Source: Monoplex corrugatus
Lineage: Eukaryota; Mollusca; Gastropoda; Littorinimorpha; Ranellidae
DNA length: 64,000 bases
Reading direction: 5' to 3'
Assembly (NCBI GenBank): GCA_030674185.1
Contig: CM060307.1
Location: forward strand, 59,895,481 to 59,959,480
The position numbers were made by a program, and so were the translations under genes. The first letter of the stretch is position 1; each line of letters begins with the position of its first letter. Below the pieces are notes generated by a model. It was not told the origin of the DNA. It made no database searches and saw only the letters and a program-made list of their open reading frames with translations. This document shows positions 14,799 through 28,700 of this stretch, in pieces.

Positions 14799-16569
14799 AA
14801 CAACCTCACAGAACATCTTTCAGCCGCTCCATCTCTTCTCCAATTTCCTTTTCCAGTTCTTCCAAGCTGACTTTCTTGTCCTTGGCCCTTTTGCGAAGGG
14901 CATTTGACTGTGTGATAAGGCGTAGTTGTCCCTTTGTCTCAGCTTCTTCTGAAAGTTTGTCTGTTTGGTTTTCTAAGTAGACTATTTCTTCTTGAAATCG
15001 TTTCTTCTTTGTCTTCAGTTCTGACACTTTCTCTTCAGCATGCTTGCGTTTGTTGTTTGCTTTTTCTGCCTTTTTCTCCTTCTTCTTATCCTCCAGGTAC
15101 TGCTGGTACTTGCTTCTGGCGCAAGAAGCTGACAGAAGAAGTTCTTTGGTGACTGGTACTTGAAGCACACCTCCACAATGTCTGATGTGGTCAATTATCT
15201 GGCGACGAGCTTTAGACTTAGCTCTGAGATGTTGCTTGTACTGGCTTCTTTGTTGTATGAAAAACCCCTCTCAACTGTTGCCTGACCATGGGACAGGAGC
15301 AGTAGTTGTCTGACCACAGTCCACAGTTCACTGTACTTCTTGTCTGCCAGGTGAGTGTGAAGGAGGAGATCAAGTCTGTCACTCTCAACAGACGGGTCAA
15401 ATGACTTGAACTCAGCTGTGTGGCTTGATAGAACTGCATCAAGAAATCTGGAAAACTGTGAAATGACAGCATCACAGGAAGACTCTTCCACTCTCGAGGC
15501 ATCACTCATTATTTGGAGACATTTTGTAAGTTTCTGTATATTATTCTCTCTTTTTTCCTCTTCAGCCATGCATCGTGGGTCCATCCATCCAAGTAGCCGC
15601 ACCAAAGGGTAGGTGACTGGGGCCTTCGAAAGCATTTTTTTGACCAGGTGAAGAAGAAAATCCTTGCAAGCAGCCCGGAATTCTCTCTTCTGTCTGTCAG
15701 AAGCAAGCCCACTTTTAAGTAGCTGTCTTTCATTGGCAAAACCTACAACTATTTTCTCCAGGTCCATGTGGTTGTCTATCTTGCTCATCAATCTTGACAA
15801 GTCCCGTCAAGGAGGCTGCTTCTTTCTTCCTAACGTCAGGCTTCAAGAACTTCTCCATCAGAGACTTCAGCAAACAGCCCAAGTCATTTCCAATGAAAGG
15901 CAACATTGGTCGGTCTGTCTGGTAAGTAGAAAGGAAAGGCTGGATCTCTTTGGCCACCATAACAAAGAAGTGAAGTTTGGCTGTAAGCAAAGGATCTTGG
16001 ATGGCCTTTTGAACAATCTGGAATGACCTGTTGGTTGGCTCTGTAACCTTCTTTGTTTTTGCTGCATTGCAGTACTCGATAACATTTGGAAGTATCTGGA
16101 TGGCTCTCTCAGCTGGTTCAATATTCTCAAGCCACCAATGACTGCAGAACTTGAGAGGGAAAACACTGCTTCCAGTCACATGAGTGAAGTCCTCACGACG
16201 GGCAGGACAGTCCAGGAACAGTGTGTACAACTTGGAGAGGAAGTCTTCTATTTCCCAGCCAGCAGCAGCACAACCAGCTCTGAAGGCATTGTGCAATACG
16301 TGGATTCCACAACTCCAGTCTGAAGCATCTTCTTGCTTGTCTGTTTCTGCATTTCTTTCTGGATGTCGTCGTATACCTGGAAAATACCAAACACACATAC
16401 ATGCACATGTATATAGTTATAAATATACTCAGCATATATAGTGTATGTATACATGTATGTTGTGGTGTGTGTGTGTTGTTTTGTGTGCATGTATGTATTG
16501 TGTGTGTGCATGTTGTGTGTATGTTATGTGCATTGTCATTGTGTGCATGTATGTGTATGGCATTTTGTA

Positions 16570-16604
<35 letters not shown>

Positions 16605-16676
16605 CGTGGGGGAGAAAGAGACAGGGAAGGGAGAGAGAGGGGGAGAGAGGAAGGGAGGGAGAGATCAAAGGTGGGG

Positions 16677-16734
<58 letters not shown>

Positions 16735-19700
16735 GGCATCCTATCAAACTATCACTAGGCCTATAACAGTAAAATGTAGGCCACCAGTAATAAGTATGCA
16801 TTACAAAATCTCTACATGTCTGCTCCAACCTATCTTTGTGACCAGCTTCAACTGTAAACACCATCTCGTTCCCTTTAATCTTCATTAGACACTCTCGCTC
16901 CATATTCCTAGAACAAAACACACAACAATAGGCTCTCGCTCTTCCTCCGTTGCAGGTCCAACAACCTGGAACCATCCCTCTCTGTCCGCCAGATTCCAGA
17001 AATCATTAGGCCTAACTTGAAAGGACACCTCAAAACACACCTATTTGTACTTCAGTAACTTCTCCTGTCCCTACATTTGTTTTCGCCTGCCCTTGGTTGA
17101 ATGTGTGTGCTGTGTGTGAAAATATATTTTTACGTATAATCCATGAGACGAATGAAAGAATGAACGCGCTTTGAATAGTTTATTGCTAACTAGATCATGC
17201 GCCTTACAAATATCATTATTATTATTTACATAATTGTTTCATGTGAAGCTCAAGCAAACCTATTAATCTTGTCATTGATTCCATAAAAAAAATAAAGAAA
17301 AAATATACAAAAAAAAGCAGGTCTACAAAAGAGAAAAATACACAACACGTACCTTCCAGTTCACATTAGGCCCATCCATCGACAGCTGAAGAAGTTGCCT
17401 GTGCCCAAGCTCAGTGATGATAGGCTCCAAAGAATCATGAATGGTGCTGGCATAGGCATGTCCCAAAAACACAGATGTCAGGTACTCCGTCTGAACCTGT
17501 CCATCAGTCCACAAGCGCACATGAACGTCCATTTGCTGCTGCATCAGGTCTTTGTTCAGACTCTCGTCAAAGAGTAGCACGTATGCAGACTCGGATTTCA
17601 CCTTGCTTTTCAGAAGAGAATGAAAATAAGGCGCAATGCCAAAGGTAGCAAGGTACCTGGCTTTGGTTTCTCCACACTGAAATCCCTTGGCAATTTCACT
17701 GTCTGGGAACATAAGCTGGAAAAGTTTGGCATTGTCTTCGCATGATCTAAAACTGAGATGTGAATTCACAGCGTTCAATGTCCACACAACTTCAGCCTTG
17801 AGAACTTCAGTTCTGGTACAGAATGAGTTCATAGCCGTCGAAGCCGAACTGGCACTCGGTGATTGAACAGAACTCACTGCCGGAGTCAGTGGTCGTAGGC
17901 CCACTGATGCGCCAGTTTCTTCAGAAGTTGAAATCGAAGGCCCACTAGCGAGGAAGCTAGCAATCGGAACCGCCGGTCCATTTGCCGCCAACAACTTCGA
18001 GTGTTTCAGTCCCTTTGCATGGCTTGTGAGTGCACTTTCTCCCATTCTTTGAAGATCGATCGTTTTCTTACATAGAACACAGTAACATGCATGCTTGTTT
18101 TGTAGTCTTTGTTTGACAACCAACAAGGGTTGAACGAACACTTTCCACCCGGCATGTTGACTTTCAAAGCGAGGCTGTGATGATCAGGGAAGATAACTCC
18201 GCACACTGCCTTGAGTTTTGTCGAAGTTATCTCCCGTGATCACTTACGCTGACAGCCTCTGGCGATCGTTTATTTTTCCTCTGGCGATGTTACTGCTCAT
18301 TGATTTTTCAAAAATTCAATCACACACACGCATTCTGACTTATAAAGAACGAAACACATGCACATAACTTTTCTCTGAGCCAGTGGCTCTATTTTCAAGG
18401 GTTTTCAAGGTCTCTTTATTTTCAAAGGTTTTCAAGGTCTGGAAATGGAACTCAGAAATTCAAGGGTTTTCAAGGGTTGTACGAACCCTGACTGAGAAAA
18501 ACAGGACAATGGTCACTCATGCCAGAATCAGGTGCCAGCAGCATCTGGTGCTGGACGTCTTTTCATCAATATTTCCTGGTAAAGTGTTTTGCAGGTAGCA
18601 TGGCCTTCTACACCAGCTGAACTTATGTACCTATAAGACGGTTAAGATATGTACTATTTAAAAAAAAAGTCAAGAAGACAAACTTGACGCTGTTTTCACT
18701 ACTAATGATACTAATTTTGCATTTTTCACTAAAGATGTTTATTTTGTTATCTTAAATCAACAATTATAAATCAATATAAATTCTGTATCTAAAATCAACA
18801 ATCAAAAACTGTTTTATCTGAAGACATACAAAATAAAGGCGGAAGACACAAAGACGCAGAGAGGAAAAGAAATAGTGGACAAGGGTGGGAGGGAAAGAGA
18901 GACGGTAGAGACAGAATGACAGAGGGCCTACTTTTGTCACAGTAGAGACGCCCACATGCACAAACTCCTTGCTGGAAGCCATGATTTTAGTCCACTTCTG
19001 AAGCCGAGAATAAGCAAGTTCACGTGTCTTGAGAGATTCGGATACCAGCAATCTCAGATACAGAGGACCCCATTTGCCACACAACCGTTTCATCACTCTG
19101 GGGCACTGTTCACCCAACCTGCAAACACAGCAGAAATAAAATAAATAATTCAAAACAAAATGAAACCAAGTTCTTGACCACAGCAAAACAATACAAGCAG
19201 CTGAAAGGGTAGCATGAACAAGATTATAATCAACATATAGAAACTCATGAACTGGGGATTTTAATTCATATCCCCTTTTAATAAACATACTGTATTTTAC
19301 AAGTGCATAAGCACAGCTAATAGGAGAGACTATACTAAGTGCAAAACAGTCGACTGGGTAGTCAAGAAATTGGTGAAAAGATGTCCACCACCAGGTGCCA
19401 CTGTGAGCCCACCCCTATCCTGATACCCGGTCCTGGCCCAAGTGATGCTTGTCCTCTTTGGCGAATTAGGTTAGAATAGGAATGTCTGTTGCCAACCGCC
19501 AGGTAGAGAAGAGCATGGTAGGAGGGTGGATATCAGTTGCAAGACAGGGTATGTTTATTAAAAGGGGATTTGAATTAAATCTCCCGTTTCACAACACATA
19601 ACTTAAATTGTATCTTCCAATCAAAGCACTGAAAACCCAAGCGCAAAAGCACATACACACACGTTACTGTTAACAAATCATTGTCATTTTCATAAACTTG

Positions 19701-22700
19701 TCTTCTAGCACATGCTTTTAATTAGTTCCTAAGGGTAATAGTGATGTAAACCTTTCATAACAAAACTGTGGTGTCATATCCTGTGCTTTCCCTCTTTTCA
19801 GCTAAGAATAAGAACATACATTCCCTTCATGTTCTGGATATTGTTTTACTAGGTTCCCAAAAGCCCCCCGTTTAGGCTGTCCGCTACGGTAATTTGACCT
19901 AATTTTAGCCTGTCTTTAATCATCGATTGACTGGTTGTGAGTGAATAAAATCGAATAAAAACTTGATGAAACAAACATTTGATATCTTTTTTATCATCTA
20001 CCTTGTTCGTTTTATTCTGTTTGTTTTAAAACCGAAGATTGATGACTTTGAAAATGTCGTCTATCACTTTCGGAATTTGACGTCTGAAAATGGCAGACGA
20101 TGAGACCTAAAAAGGCGGGCGGTTTTAAATCCCGTTCTATACGCGTACAGCCATTGGACGGTAAAAATAATCACACCAATGGAAAGAGCGCTTTCAGCTC
20201 GTTCACATGATATTTAAATGAAGTAGGTCGCTCTAAAAATAGGTTCTGAAAACCCGGTTTGAAACCGGTTCGGACGATTTTCAACTCAAAACAAAGCATC
20301 GATCGTTTCCAAAATTATATGTGAACAGAGAGGAACATTTCAGCTTTTTAACCATGTAAATATTCAGCCGATGTGCGGTTTGTACCGGTAGAGAGAGCCG
20401 CGAGAAGAACATAAACAAAGTGGGTTTCGAGCGAAGGGCGCTTACCTAGTGACGCGTCAAAACATGGCTGCACTCGATGTATCTGTGACCGACCCAATCG
20501 GCGAAGATTCGACTTTGCATCAGCCTGTGACTGATCCACCGAATTTGAATGATCTTGTTGGTAAGTACACTTCTTCTTTTATTGATTTGTAGCTTAACTT
20601 CGGCATAAAAGCTTATAATTTTCTGTTACGACCGAGTAAAGTCGATCGATTGAGATGAGAAGCTCTACTTGGTTCGAGTGTGTAACATCGGACTAGAGGG
20701 TCTCCCTCATCGCTGGCAAAATTAATTATTCTTATAGCTCCAAACACAAAATGAATGCTTTTATTGCTTAGTAGACATGTTTGACTCTTACTTCAGGTAA
20801 ATATTTTGCACGAAATTGTAGAGTGTAGCTGGAATTTTAAAAAGGTTTAGTCACGTGACCCCGTTTCAAAACATCGTCTGCTATCGGGGTAAGAATGCAA
20901 AGGCTTCAGAATCATCCTTTCTGTGTCAGTGTGCTATACAAGTCACATAAACTGAATTTATATGATATTCATGTATTGTATATTTCTTTTCAATTTGCAA
21001 ATAACTTTCAGGCAGGCTTTAGACATACATGATAACTTGAGTTTGAACCTGATTTTTGACATCACTAAACTTGTTTATTTTAATATAGGCCTACATGTAT
21101 TAGTTAAAAAAAGAAAGAAAAAAGACATGTTTCTGATAATGCAAGTTTTGAAATTGTATATTTATCAAAAGATATTAAGTGTGTCAATGAAATAGGGAAT
21201 AGGAAAGAGGGAATAAGTCATCAAATGATTAAGTCATTTATTTAAATGGATACATTTTCCTGTTGTTTAATTATCACATGGATGTCAAATGTGGAGACAA
21301 TCATTTCATGTTTCAATCTTTCTTTCTTTTACAGGGGACAGCATTTTTGAAGCCCTGAAGGCTTCTTTTGTACCAGGGAAGAAGGGTAGACCACCACATC
21401 CCCCCAAAGTTGCCTTGACAAACAGGCTTCTCCTCCAGTTGGAGCTACTACGCCAGACAACAACAGACAAGACCTACAATGATGTAAGAAATAACTGTTT
21501 TTCTGTGTTAACTACTGTAAACTCTTTTGCAGAACGGCACATATTTTGGCTTGAGTGATATCTATTGTGGCTTGTGTTGAATCAGTGTCATATCATTTAA
21601 CTTTTCTTTCTTTTTTCAGCTTAACACTGCAGTTCTAATGATTAATTAGATTTTTCATATAATCTGTGACAATGGTGACAACATATATCAATAAGCTAAA
21701 AAATATTCTTTAATTAATGCAGGCGCTTGGATTTGATTTTGTCGAGATTTTGCGCTGTATAAATGTTGTAATTATTATGTATGCATGTGCGTACGTATGT
21801 ATGTATGTATGTATGTATACGCTTAGATTTATGTATGTATGTATGTATGCATGTATATGCTCAGCTTAGATTTATGTATGTAAGTATGTATGCATGTATG
21901 TATGCATGTATACGCTCATATGTATGTAGGTATGTATGCATGTATACGCTCAGCGCTTAGATTTGATTTTATCAAGATTTTGCGCTATATAAATAAAATA
22001 TATTATTATTATTATTATTATGGGTAAATAGAATTTATAAAAGTTTCATATAAAGTTTCTGCACTAATGTATAGTTTCTGAACTTAAATAAATTTTCTAC
22101 GCTTGTGATCTTTGTGTCTTTTGATGATAATGTGTTCATGATATTAATAAAAGTTTTCTTTTTTCACAGGTCACCCATTGGTTTGCTGAACGTCTCTTCC
22201 CTGATATAAGCTACCCTGCTGATCGCATCAAGGGCCTCATCTCTCGTCTCAAGAAGATGCTTGCTGATGCCTCTGCAGACGACATTGCCTGTCAGAAGAT
22301 CCTGGACAATCAACTTGACTTGGACTTCGTTTCCCCATCCCTGCAGAAGCTGGGATTGAGGAGGAATATCCTTCTTGCTAAAGAAGCTGTTTCTGTGTCA
22401 GGAGCAGATGTCACTAATGTGGTGGTTTTAGACATTGAACAGTTTAGGAAGAGAGAGGATTGTGGGGCTTTTTTCACCGTTCATTGGATGCGAACATTAC
22501 TTAAATTGGATGAGGGAAAGGAGGAGAAGGAGAAGGAGAAAGAAAATTCAAGGCTGAAGCACGCCATCAGGAAAATGAAAGAAAGTTATGACAAATTCCT
22601 TCGTAAAAAAGGAGAGGATCGCGAAAAGAACTTGGCTCTTTTCCTAGGTCAGCCATTTATTTTGCAAGCTGCTCCTTCGTCAAGTGGGAAGGCTGCACCT

Positions 22701-25700
22701 ACTGAAACTGAAGTAAGATTGAAAGAAGCAGAAAAGAAGATCCTAAAGCAATCTGAGCAGCTTAAAGTAGGGGAAGAGCAGGTAGCAGTACTGAGCTGCA
22801 CTGTGCAAGATCTTTCAAGGGACAAGTTTAAGCTGGTTGAGGAGATGAAAGACGCAACAGAGCAGCAACGACTTAATTTAAGTTTACAAGAGGAGGTGAG
22901 GACCCTGAAGCTGACAATTCAACAGCTACAGCCAGAGCGACTACAGCGATTGCAGGACAAGCTGCAGAACTTGAAGAGCGCTGAAAAGAGAGCTGATAAG
23001 GCTGAAGGTGACCTAAAAGCTGCAAAGGAGGCTGCACAGGAGGCTTCAGAAGAACATCAGCGCACAGTATATAATTTAGAGCGTGATCTGCGGCGCAAGA
23101 AGCAGCGTGTTCAAGAACAAGATCAAAGAATTTCTGCCCTCCAAGAAGAGCTCAAGGTTTTGAATTCTGAGATTTCAGCAGCAAGGGGTGAGGAGAGGAT
23201 AGATACAAGGGTGAGAGAGGAAGGGAATCGATTTAAGGACAACATCAGAAAAACAGTCTTAGCCCTTCATTCCCAAGCCCACACCCCCACTACCAGATGT
23301 TCAGATGTTATTAAGATTGTGGGCGAAGGCATTTTTGATTATAAATTTGGTGAAAAAGACCTCCCAACAGCCCAAACTGTAAGTAACATTTTAGATGAAG
23401 GGCAAGTACTCGCAAATGTCCAAATAGCAGAGAAAATTCTAGAGTCATCAAATATCACCCTCCATACCGATGCAACATCGAGGCAGAAGAAGTGCTATGT
23501 AAGCCAACAAGTGACACTTGATATAAGTCCAACAGAAACACTGTCATTTGGATTTAAAACAGTCGCCACCGAAGACTCTGCCACACTGCTGCAACTTACC
23601 ATCAACCAGCTTGGGTGTGTGGCTGAATTATTTGCAGAATATTCCGAGCAGGTGCAGGATGAGGTTTTCAGACAAATTCTTTCTAAACTTACAAGTGTCA
23701 TGTCTGATAGGGCCGCAGTTATGAAAAAGTTCAATACCGTCCTCCTTGAATTTCTCAAGACAAAGATTGGCCATCAGACTGTTGTTCATTTTCTCTTTTG
23801 CAACGCCCATTTCCTTATTGGCTTGCAGAGGGCTTGTGAGACCACATTAAAAATCATGGAGAAGGAAGTCATTGCTGCCTCAGTCACCAGGGAAAAACTT
23901 GGCAGGGACAAGGACAGCAGGTTCACCATCTTTGGCAACTCCTCAGAATCCGCCACACATCGTGTCATTCACCACACTTGTGACCTGGTAGGCCCCAGAG
24001 GTGATGAAAAAAATGGGTGCAGACAGGACTGGCTAGCTCATTGTAAAGAAGAAGATGTGACAAATCTGGTGACAAGCTACAGAAGCAACCGTTTTAATTG
24101 TTTCTTTGAAGGTGCAGCAGCTGTCATTTACCACCATGACCACCTCCGCTCGTTCTTTCCATCACTCGAGCACAACAACCTGAAGATAGACAGCCTCAGA
24201 GCAGACCTCGAGGACAGTAGGTTGATGGTATTTGTCTGTGCTGTTGCCCTGATTTTTGTTCGAATCACTGGCCCTTACTGGGAGCTCCTTGATAGCAGAG
24301 TGAAATACACACAGCTACATCAGTACATCCAGGCCATGGACAACAAGATGAGAAGTTGGGAACAAGACTCTTCTGACCTTCTTAATCCCCAATTTCCTGG
24401 CATCTTTGGTGGAGAGTTTGAGATAGCTGGTAAGCGGCAGAGGCTCAGAGATGCTGTAGACAGGTGGGCATCTCAGCACAAGGAAGCAGTCAAGTCTGCG
24501 CTCCAGCAGCTGATGCCAGGAATGCGTGATAAGCTCATGACACAACTGACTGACTTTCTACCAGGAAACATCTATGGGGGACCGCCTGCTGAGATGCCCC
24601 CTGAACTAGACCATTGCCCTCTGACCAACCTACTAGGAGAAAATGTCTTTGGTGATCTTGATTATGACATTAACAAGGCCCGAAACTCAACCACTCACCA
24701 GCGAACATCAACCAATATGCTCTGCCACAACCACACATCTGAGTGGCTTCAAGGGAAGCGGACAGCTGAGGCTGCAAATTTGCTGGCTTTCGGGCGAAAG
24801 AAAGGCAAGGCTCTTCGTGCACAGAATCGGGCAGAGGAAGAAGCTGTCATGCTCCGCCTTCGCCAGAAGCTGATTGATTCCAGGGCAAAGAAGCTTGCGA
24901 AGGAGGCAAAGGAAGCGGCAAAAAAGGCTGAACTCATTCAGAAGCTAATGCTTATTGGTGGCCCCTGTAATACAGCAGATGATGTTGATAGGCTGGTTAG
25001 CCGGCACAGGCGGCAGGATGCCAACCTTCTTCTACAAGCCATCAAGGACCAGATTAGGTACCAAAAGACAGTCTTATTGAAAAAAGGCAGGCTGAGGCTG
25101 ACAGGACCCCTTGAAGAGCTAATCCAAGCGCTGAAGGACCATCTTGACAGTGGAGACACCGTGGAGCCAGCAGCCAGGACACCACATCTCGACGAGTTCC
25201 AAGAGTTAGACTTTGGCCATGACCAGTTTCAGCCCCCATCGTTCGAGCATATTGGCGAATGGGTGGCTGTCTTTTATGACAACAATTTTTATGTCGGAAC
25301 TGTAACCAAGATCATCAGCAAAGAGAAGGCAATGGTCAAGTACCTTGCGAAAAGTGATGTAGGTGACTTATTCAAGTGGCCTAGTGCTGATGATGAAGCA
25401 GAAACTGAGAGCTGCTATGTGTTCAAATGGAACTTGGATGTGAACCCTGTTGGGCATAACATGAGGCAGTGGAAGGTGTCAGATGTAGAGGAGATATCCA
25501 GAGCGTACCTGTCATTGAAGTGATGTCATTATGATGTCTCCCCATGGTATTGAATTTAAAACATTTCATAAACATGTATGATACATAAAAACTATTGAAC
25601 AGCTGAGTTGTTATTTGACAATTGTTTTATGAAAATGATTAATGTTTCACAAAATCATTTTGATGTTTTATGCCATGCGGGGGTGCTGATTTTTCCTCAA

Positions 25701-28700
25701 TAAGCCACAATACTAGAAAAAAATGACTTTTTAGAATAATGTTCAGATATCTTTCTAATTATACCTGGTGCATAGATCTTTTCAAAACAAACATTTTGAT
25801 ATAAAAATCATGCTTGTATGTCAATTAGAAGCTTAGATATTATCATTTTCAGTTTTGCCTCATCGGCGACTGCGATTTTACAGTTTTTATGGATTTTAGG
25901 GGCTTGTAATTAGATAACTAATAAGTGTACACCCTAGAAATAAATCACAGCTGTTTTATATGCTAATGAGAGCTGATCTACCAATTTTCATTGATACCTT
26001 GTTGAAAATGAGGGTTTTACGGTGCCTCAAAGTTGCTATTTTGCTCAATTTCAAAAATGTACGCTTTTGACCCTATATAGAGCCGTTTTCAAATTTGAAT
26101 AACTTTTGAACTAATTGTCATAGAAAAAAAATAAAGTTACCTTTGGAATCAGAATGAAAATATCTTTCTGTTTAACTACTTCTTGATAATCAATTCTGAA
26201 ATAAGTTGGGGGGCTTTTGGGAACCTAGTTTTACTTGCCAGTCCCTAAAAGCAGTCAGGAAACAGGTATGTAATAATACAAACATCTGCAAGGGTATTAA
26301 TATTATGGCTGGATATAAATTCTGGCTTGGCACATACTGATCCCCTAATGACTAGTACTGTACAAGACTGTCTAAAAATACAGGACCAAAATGAATTATT
26401 TTTACGTTAGGCTGGCCTGTATGTACTGGTCAAAAAAATAAATGAAACCCCATGCCCATTTTACAGCACTATCATGCAGGAAAGTGACTAAAAAATACTG
26501 ATTACCAGAATGTGGCTTCTTGTTGGTGTCTGTTGCATGACGGTTTTCTGCAAACATTACTGAGCACCCCTATACAAACATTATTTCTTTACAACGTACC
26601 AAATATATAAAAAATTACACATTTCAAATGGCTTTATAAACTGCATGTACAAGGGTGCAACTTAGAAAAAGCCCAAAAAACTGATAGGAGTCCAGGGGCC
26701 GGCAGCGTCCCGTATGGGGGGGGTCTGGGGGGCACGCTGACGCTTTTTCAAAAAACGGATTTTCTGTTTCTGACTCTTTTGAAAAAAACGGATTCCGTCA
26801 TCAAATGGAAAAAGTTGCACCCATGCATGTATGCTCTTCTCCACAGGAGACAATTTCCATTCACAAAAGTGAAAGTAAATCTTTTTTTTTTTTTTGGGCC
26901 TGTCTTCTCTTGTAAAAATTTCGTTTTGTTTTCTTAACCTTTCTGTAACAGAATGAAAAGGAGCTGTACTCATGCAATCCAGAATATCAATTCAAAGAAA
27001 CGACTTCATCAGTAATGAATTCAAACAAGGCAGAACATGTATGCACATGCGAAAACACACTTCCAGTGCATAGCCATCTTCATGACCTACCTCTGAATGG
27101 TGTGCATTGCTTCATATTCCACTAATGCACATTTGCCCCACCACAGGGTAGATGCTCTACTGAAGGCATTCATCAATCCTGGAAGCTGCAAACACAGTGT
27201 ATACCACAGATCAGTCAAATCCTGGCTAAACAGTGAACCTGGTACCTGATTCACTGCATCTTTTATCTCTTCAGTGCACCACTCACACACAAGATATGTC
27301 ACGACTTCACAATCACCCAGGTGTGTTTGACATGCAGATAATATAGTAATAGTGTTTTGTTAAGCAGTGCAAAAATTTCAACTACTAAGATTTAACTCCC
27401 CTGACAGCTCTTATCTTTCCTGAATACCACAGGCTTAATTACTTGCTACAGATTAGCATTCTTGATTGAAAAGTTTAGACATTTTGTAAACTTCAGTCCT
27501 CATAGTTCAACTGTTCAGAGCAATAGCAGAGTGAAGACTACTGTTTATATCTGGCAAAAAAGTATTGGAAGAAGTACTGATACAAAGTTGTAAAACCTTT
27601 GAGCTGACAAACTTGGTGATGTTAATGCCACTAATCCAGATTATGATCTGCGACTTCTGGAGAGGATGATGGTTCTGGTGAGAATTACCAACCTCTGCCA
27701 GATGCTATGGTAAATGGTTTTGAGCCTTGCTGTGCGCATTGTTTGGTGCAGTAATTTTTTCTTTCGTATCTTGCTGAGTTTGTGAAAGTGGTAAAATGTG
27801 CATGTGTTGTGTCATTGTGCTTTTGGGAGATGTGTGTGTGTGTTGTGTGTGTTGTGTGTGTTGTTGTGTGTGTTGTGTGTGTGTGTGTGTGTGTGTGCAT
27901 GACAGAAACCCAGAGAGAAAACATATAACTGAAAAAAGCTTGGCATTTCAGGATGATTATATGACAAACTTGTTCAATATTCTAATATTTTGTTTATACA
28001 CAAAGAGCAGCCAAGATATCACAAATATGATGGCATTAATTTTATAACATGCACATGTTGCTTATTTAATTATAATTTCAGTATAAAATCATATTACTAG
28101 AAATATATGTGACTGTGACAAAAAGAAATAGGTATGAAAAACAAAGTAAATTAAGAAAAACCCTACCAATATGTACATCAAAGGATATAAATATCTGTTC
28201 ATGCGTATATACATGTATGCAAGAACCTGTATGTACTGTGTATTGTGTCCTTCAAAAACTCTCAGAAAATTCAGATCACTGAATTTTTTCATTTCTCTGA
28301 TTCTCTTCAAAGTAGACCTCTCATATAAAACATTGCAAACTGTAATACTAATACTAGGTATTCCAAAGTGCTCTTCGCGGGCGGCGAAAAGTACGGCAAA
28401 GTGCGATTTTTCACTGGTTTTCAACTTGCTCGTTCTCAACAAAATGCAGTGTCAGAAATAAAAAACATAGATCATGTTGGTCTGTGATCCTTTAAGCTTT
28501 GTTTAAAGTAAAATAAATCAATAAGTGTAACATTTACCGTTTGAAATATGCTTTTGATGATGGGTACTAAATTGCGATTTTGCTGCTACTGGAACGACGA
28601 AATCGGAACGCGGTTTTGACACCTACCTTGAAAACTCGCCTCGAGGAGATAAGCTGGGTCAGATATCAACAAACCATTTACACAGTCAAAAAGACGACTA

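Larger units (their letters stand above)
14806..18155 (-). pseudogene. hAT-family transposase pseudogene with BED finger
   Basis: The start is ATG at 18155 (MPGGKCSFNPCWLSN). After a frameshift comes a BED-type zinc finger, CVLCKKTID...SALTSHAKGLKH. Then follow a Ser/Thr-rich linker and a catalytic-type segment (SAYVLLFDES, near 17570). There is a donor AAG|GTACGT at 17353 and an acceptor TTTTCCAG|GT at 16377-16376. After it the frame shifts into DWSCGIHVLHNAFRAG, KFCSHWWLEN and, after another shift near 15800, DLEKIVVGFANERQL. Near 15270 is the hAT C-terminal signature SHGQATVERGFSYNK, then a basic coiled-coil tail ending at 14806. At least four frameshifts disable it. Its intron holds a LINE fragment and microsatellites. 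Confidence 0.82.
14335..18490 (-). mobile_element. hAT-like DNA transposon, dead
   Basis: The right end, read inward, is CAGGGTTCGTACAACCCTTG; the left end is CATGGTTCATACAGCAGTTC, a diverged inverted copy. Both are followed by CCTTGAA/TTCAAGG-rich subterminal repeats (14370-14405 and 18395-18480). ACTGA at 14330-14334 and 18491-18495 looks like a 5-bp target duplication, shorter than the 8 bp usual for hAT elements. It carries a BED-finger transposase pseudogene on the minus strand and inserted into the GGGGATTTT repeat copy 2. Confidence 0.7.
19850..26227 (+). mobile_element. TAGGT-ended DNA transposon, complete, unrecognised superfamily
   Basis: Perfect 20-bp inverted ends TAGGTTCCCAAAAGCCCCCC lie at 19850-19869 and, inverted, at 26208-26227. 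The 7-bp direct repeat GTTTTAC flanks both (19843-19849, 26228-26234). Element length is 6378 bp. It carries one intact three-exon gene on the plus strand, antisense to RIF1, and sits in RIF1 intron 3. The 5' ~600 bp are CpG-bearing and promoter-like. The 3' UTR region (25524-26207) is AT-rich with AATAAA at 25939-25944. Identical ends and an unbroken ORF imply recent movement. Confidence 0.9.

Noticed and set aside
16193..16975. 260-residue minus-strand ORF near the hAT element
   Set aside because: It reads the antisense of a LINE fragment, then (TC)n/(AC)n tracts, then an out-of-frame part of the hAT exon; not a real protein.
20348..20539. Minus-strand 63-residue ORF over transposon exon 1
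   Set aside because: Shadow frame of the plus-strand exon, which has Kozak context and phase-matched splicing.
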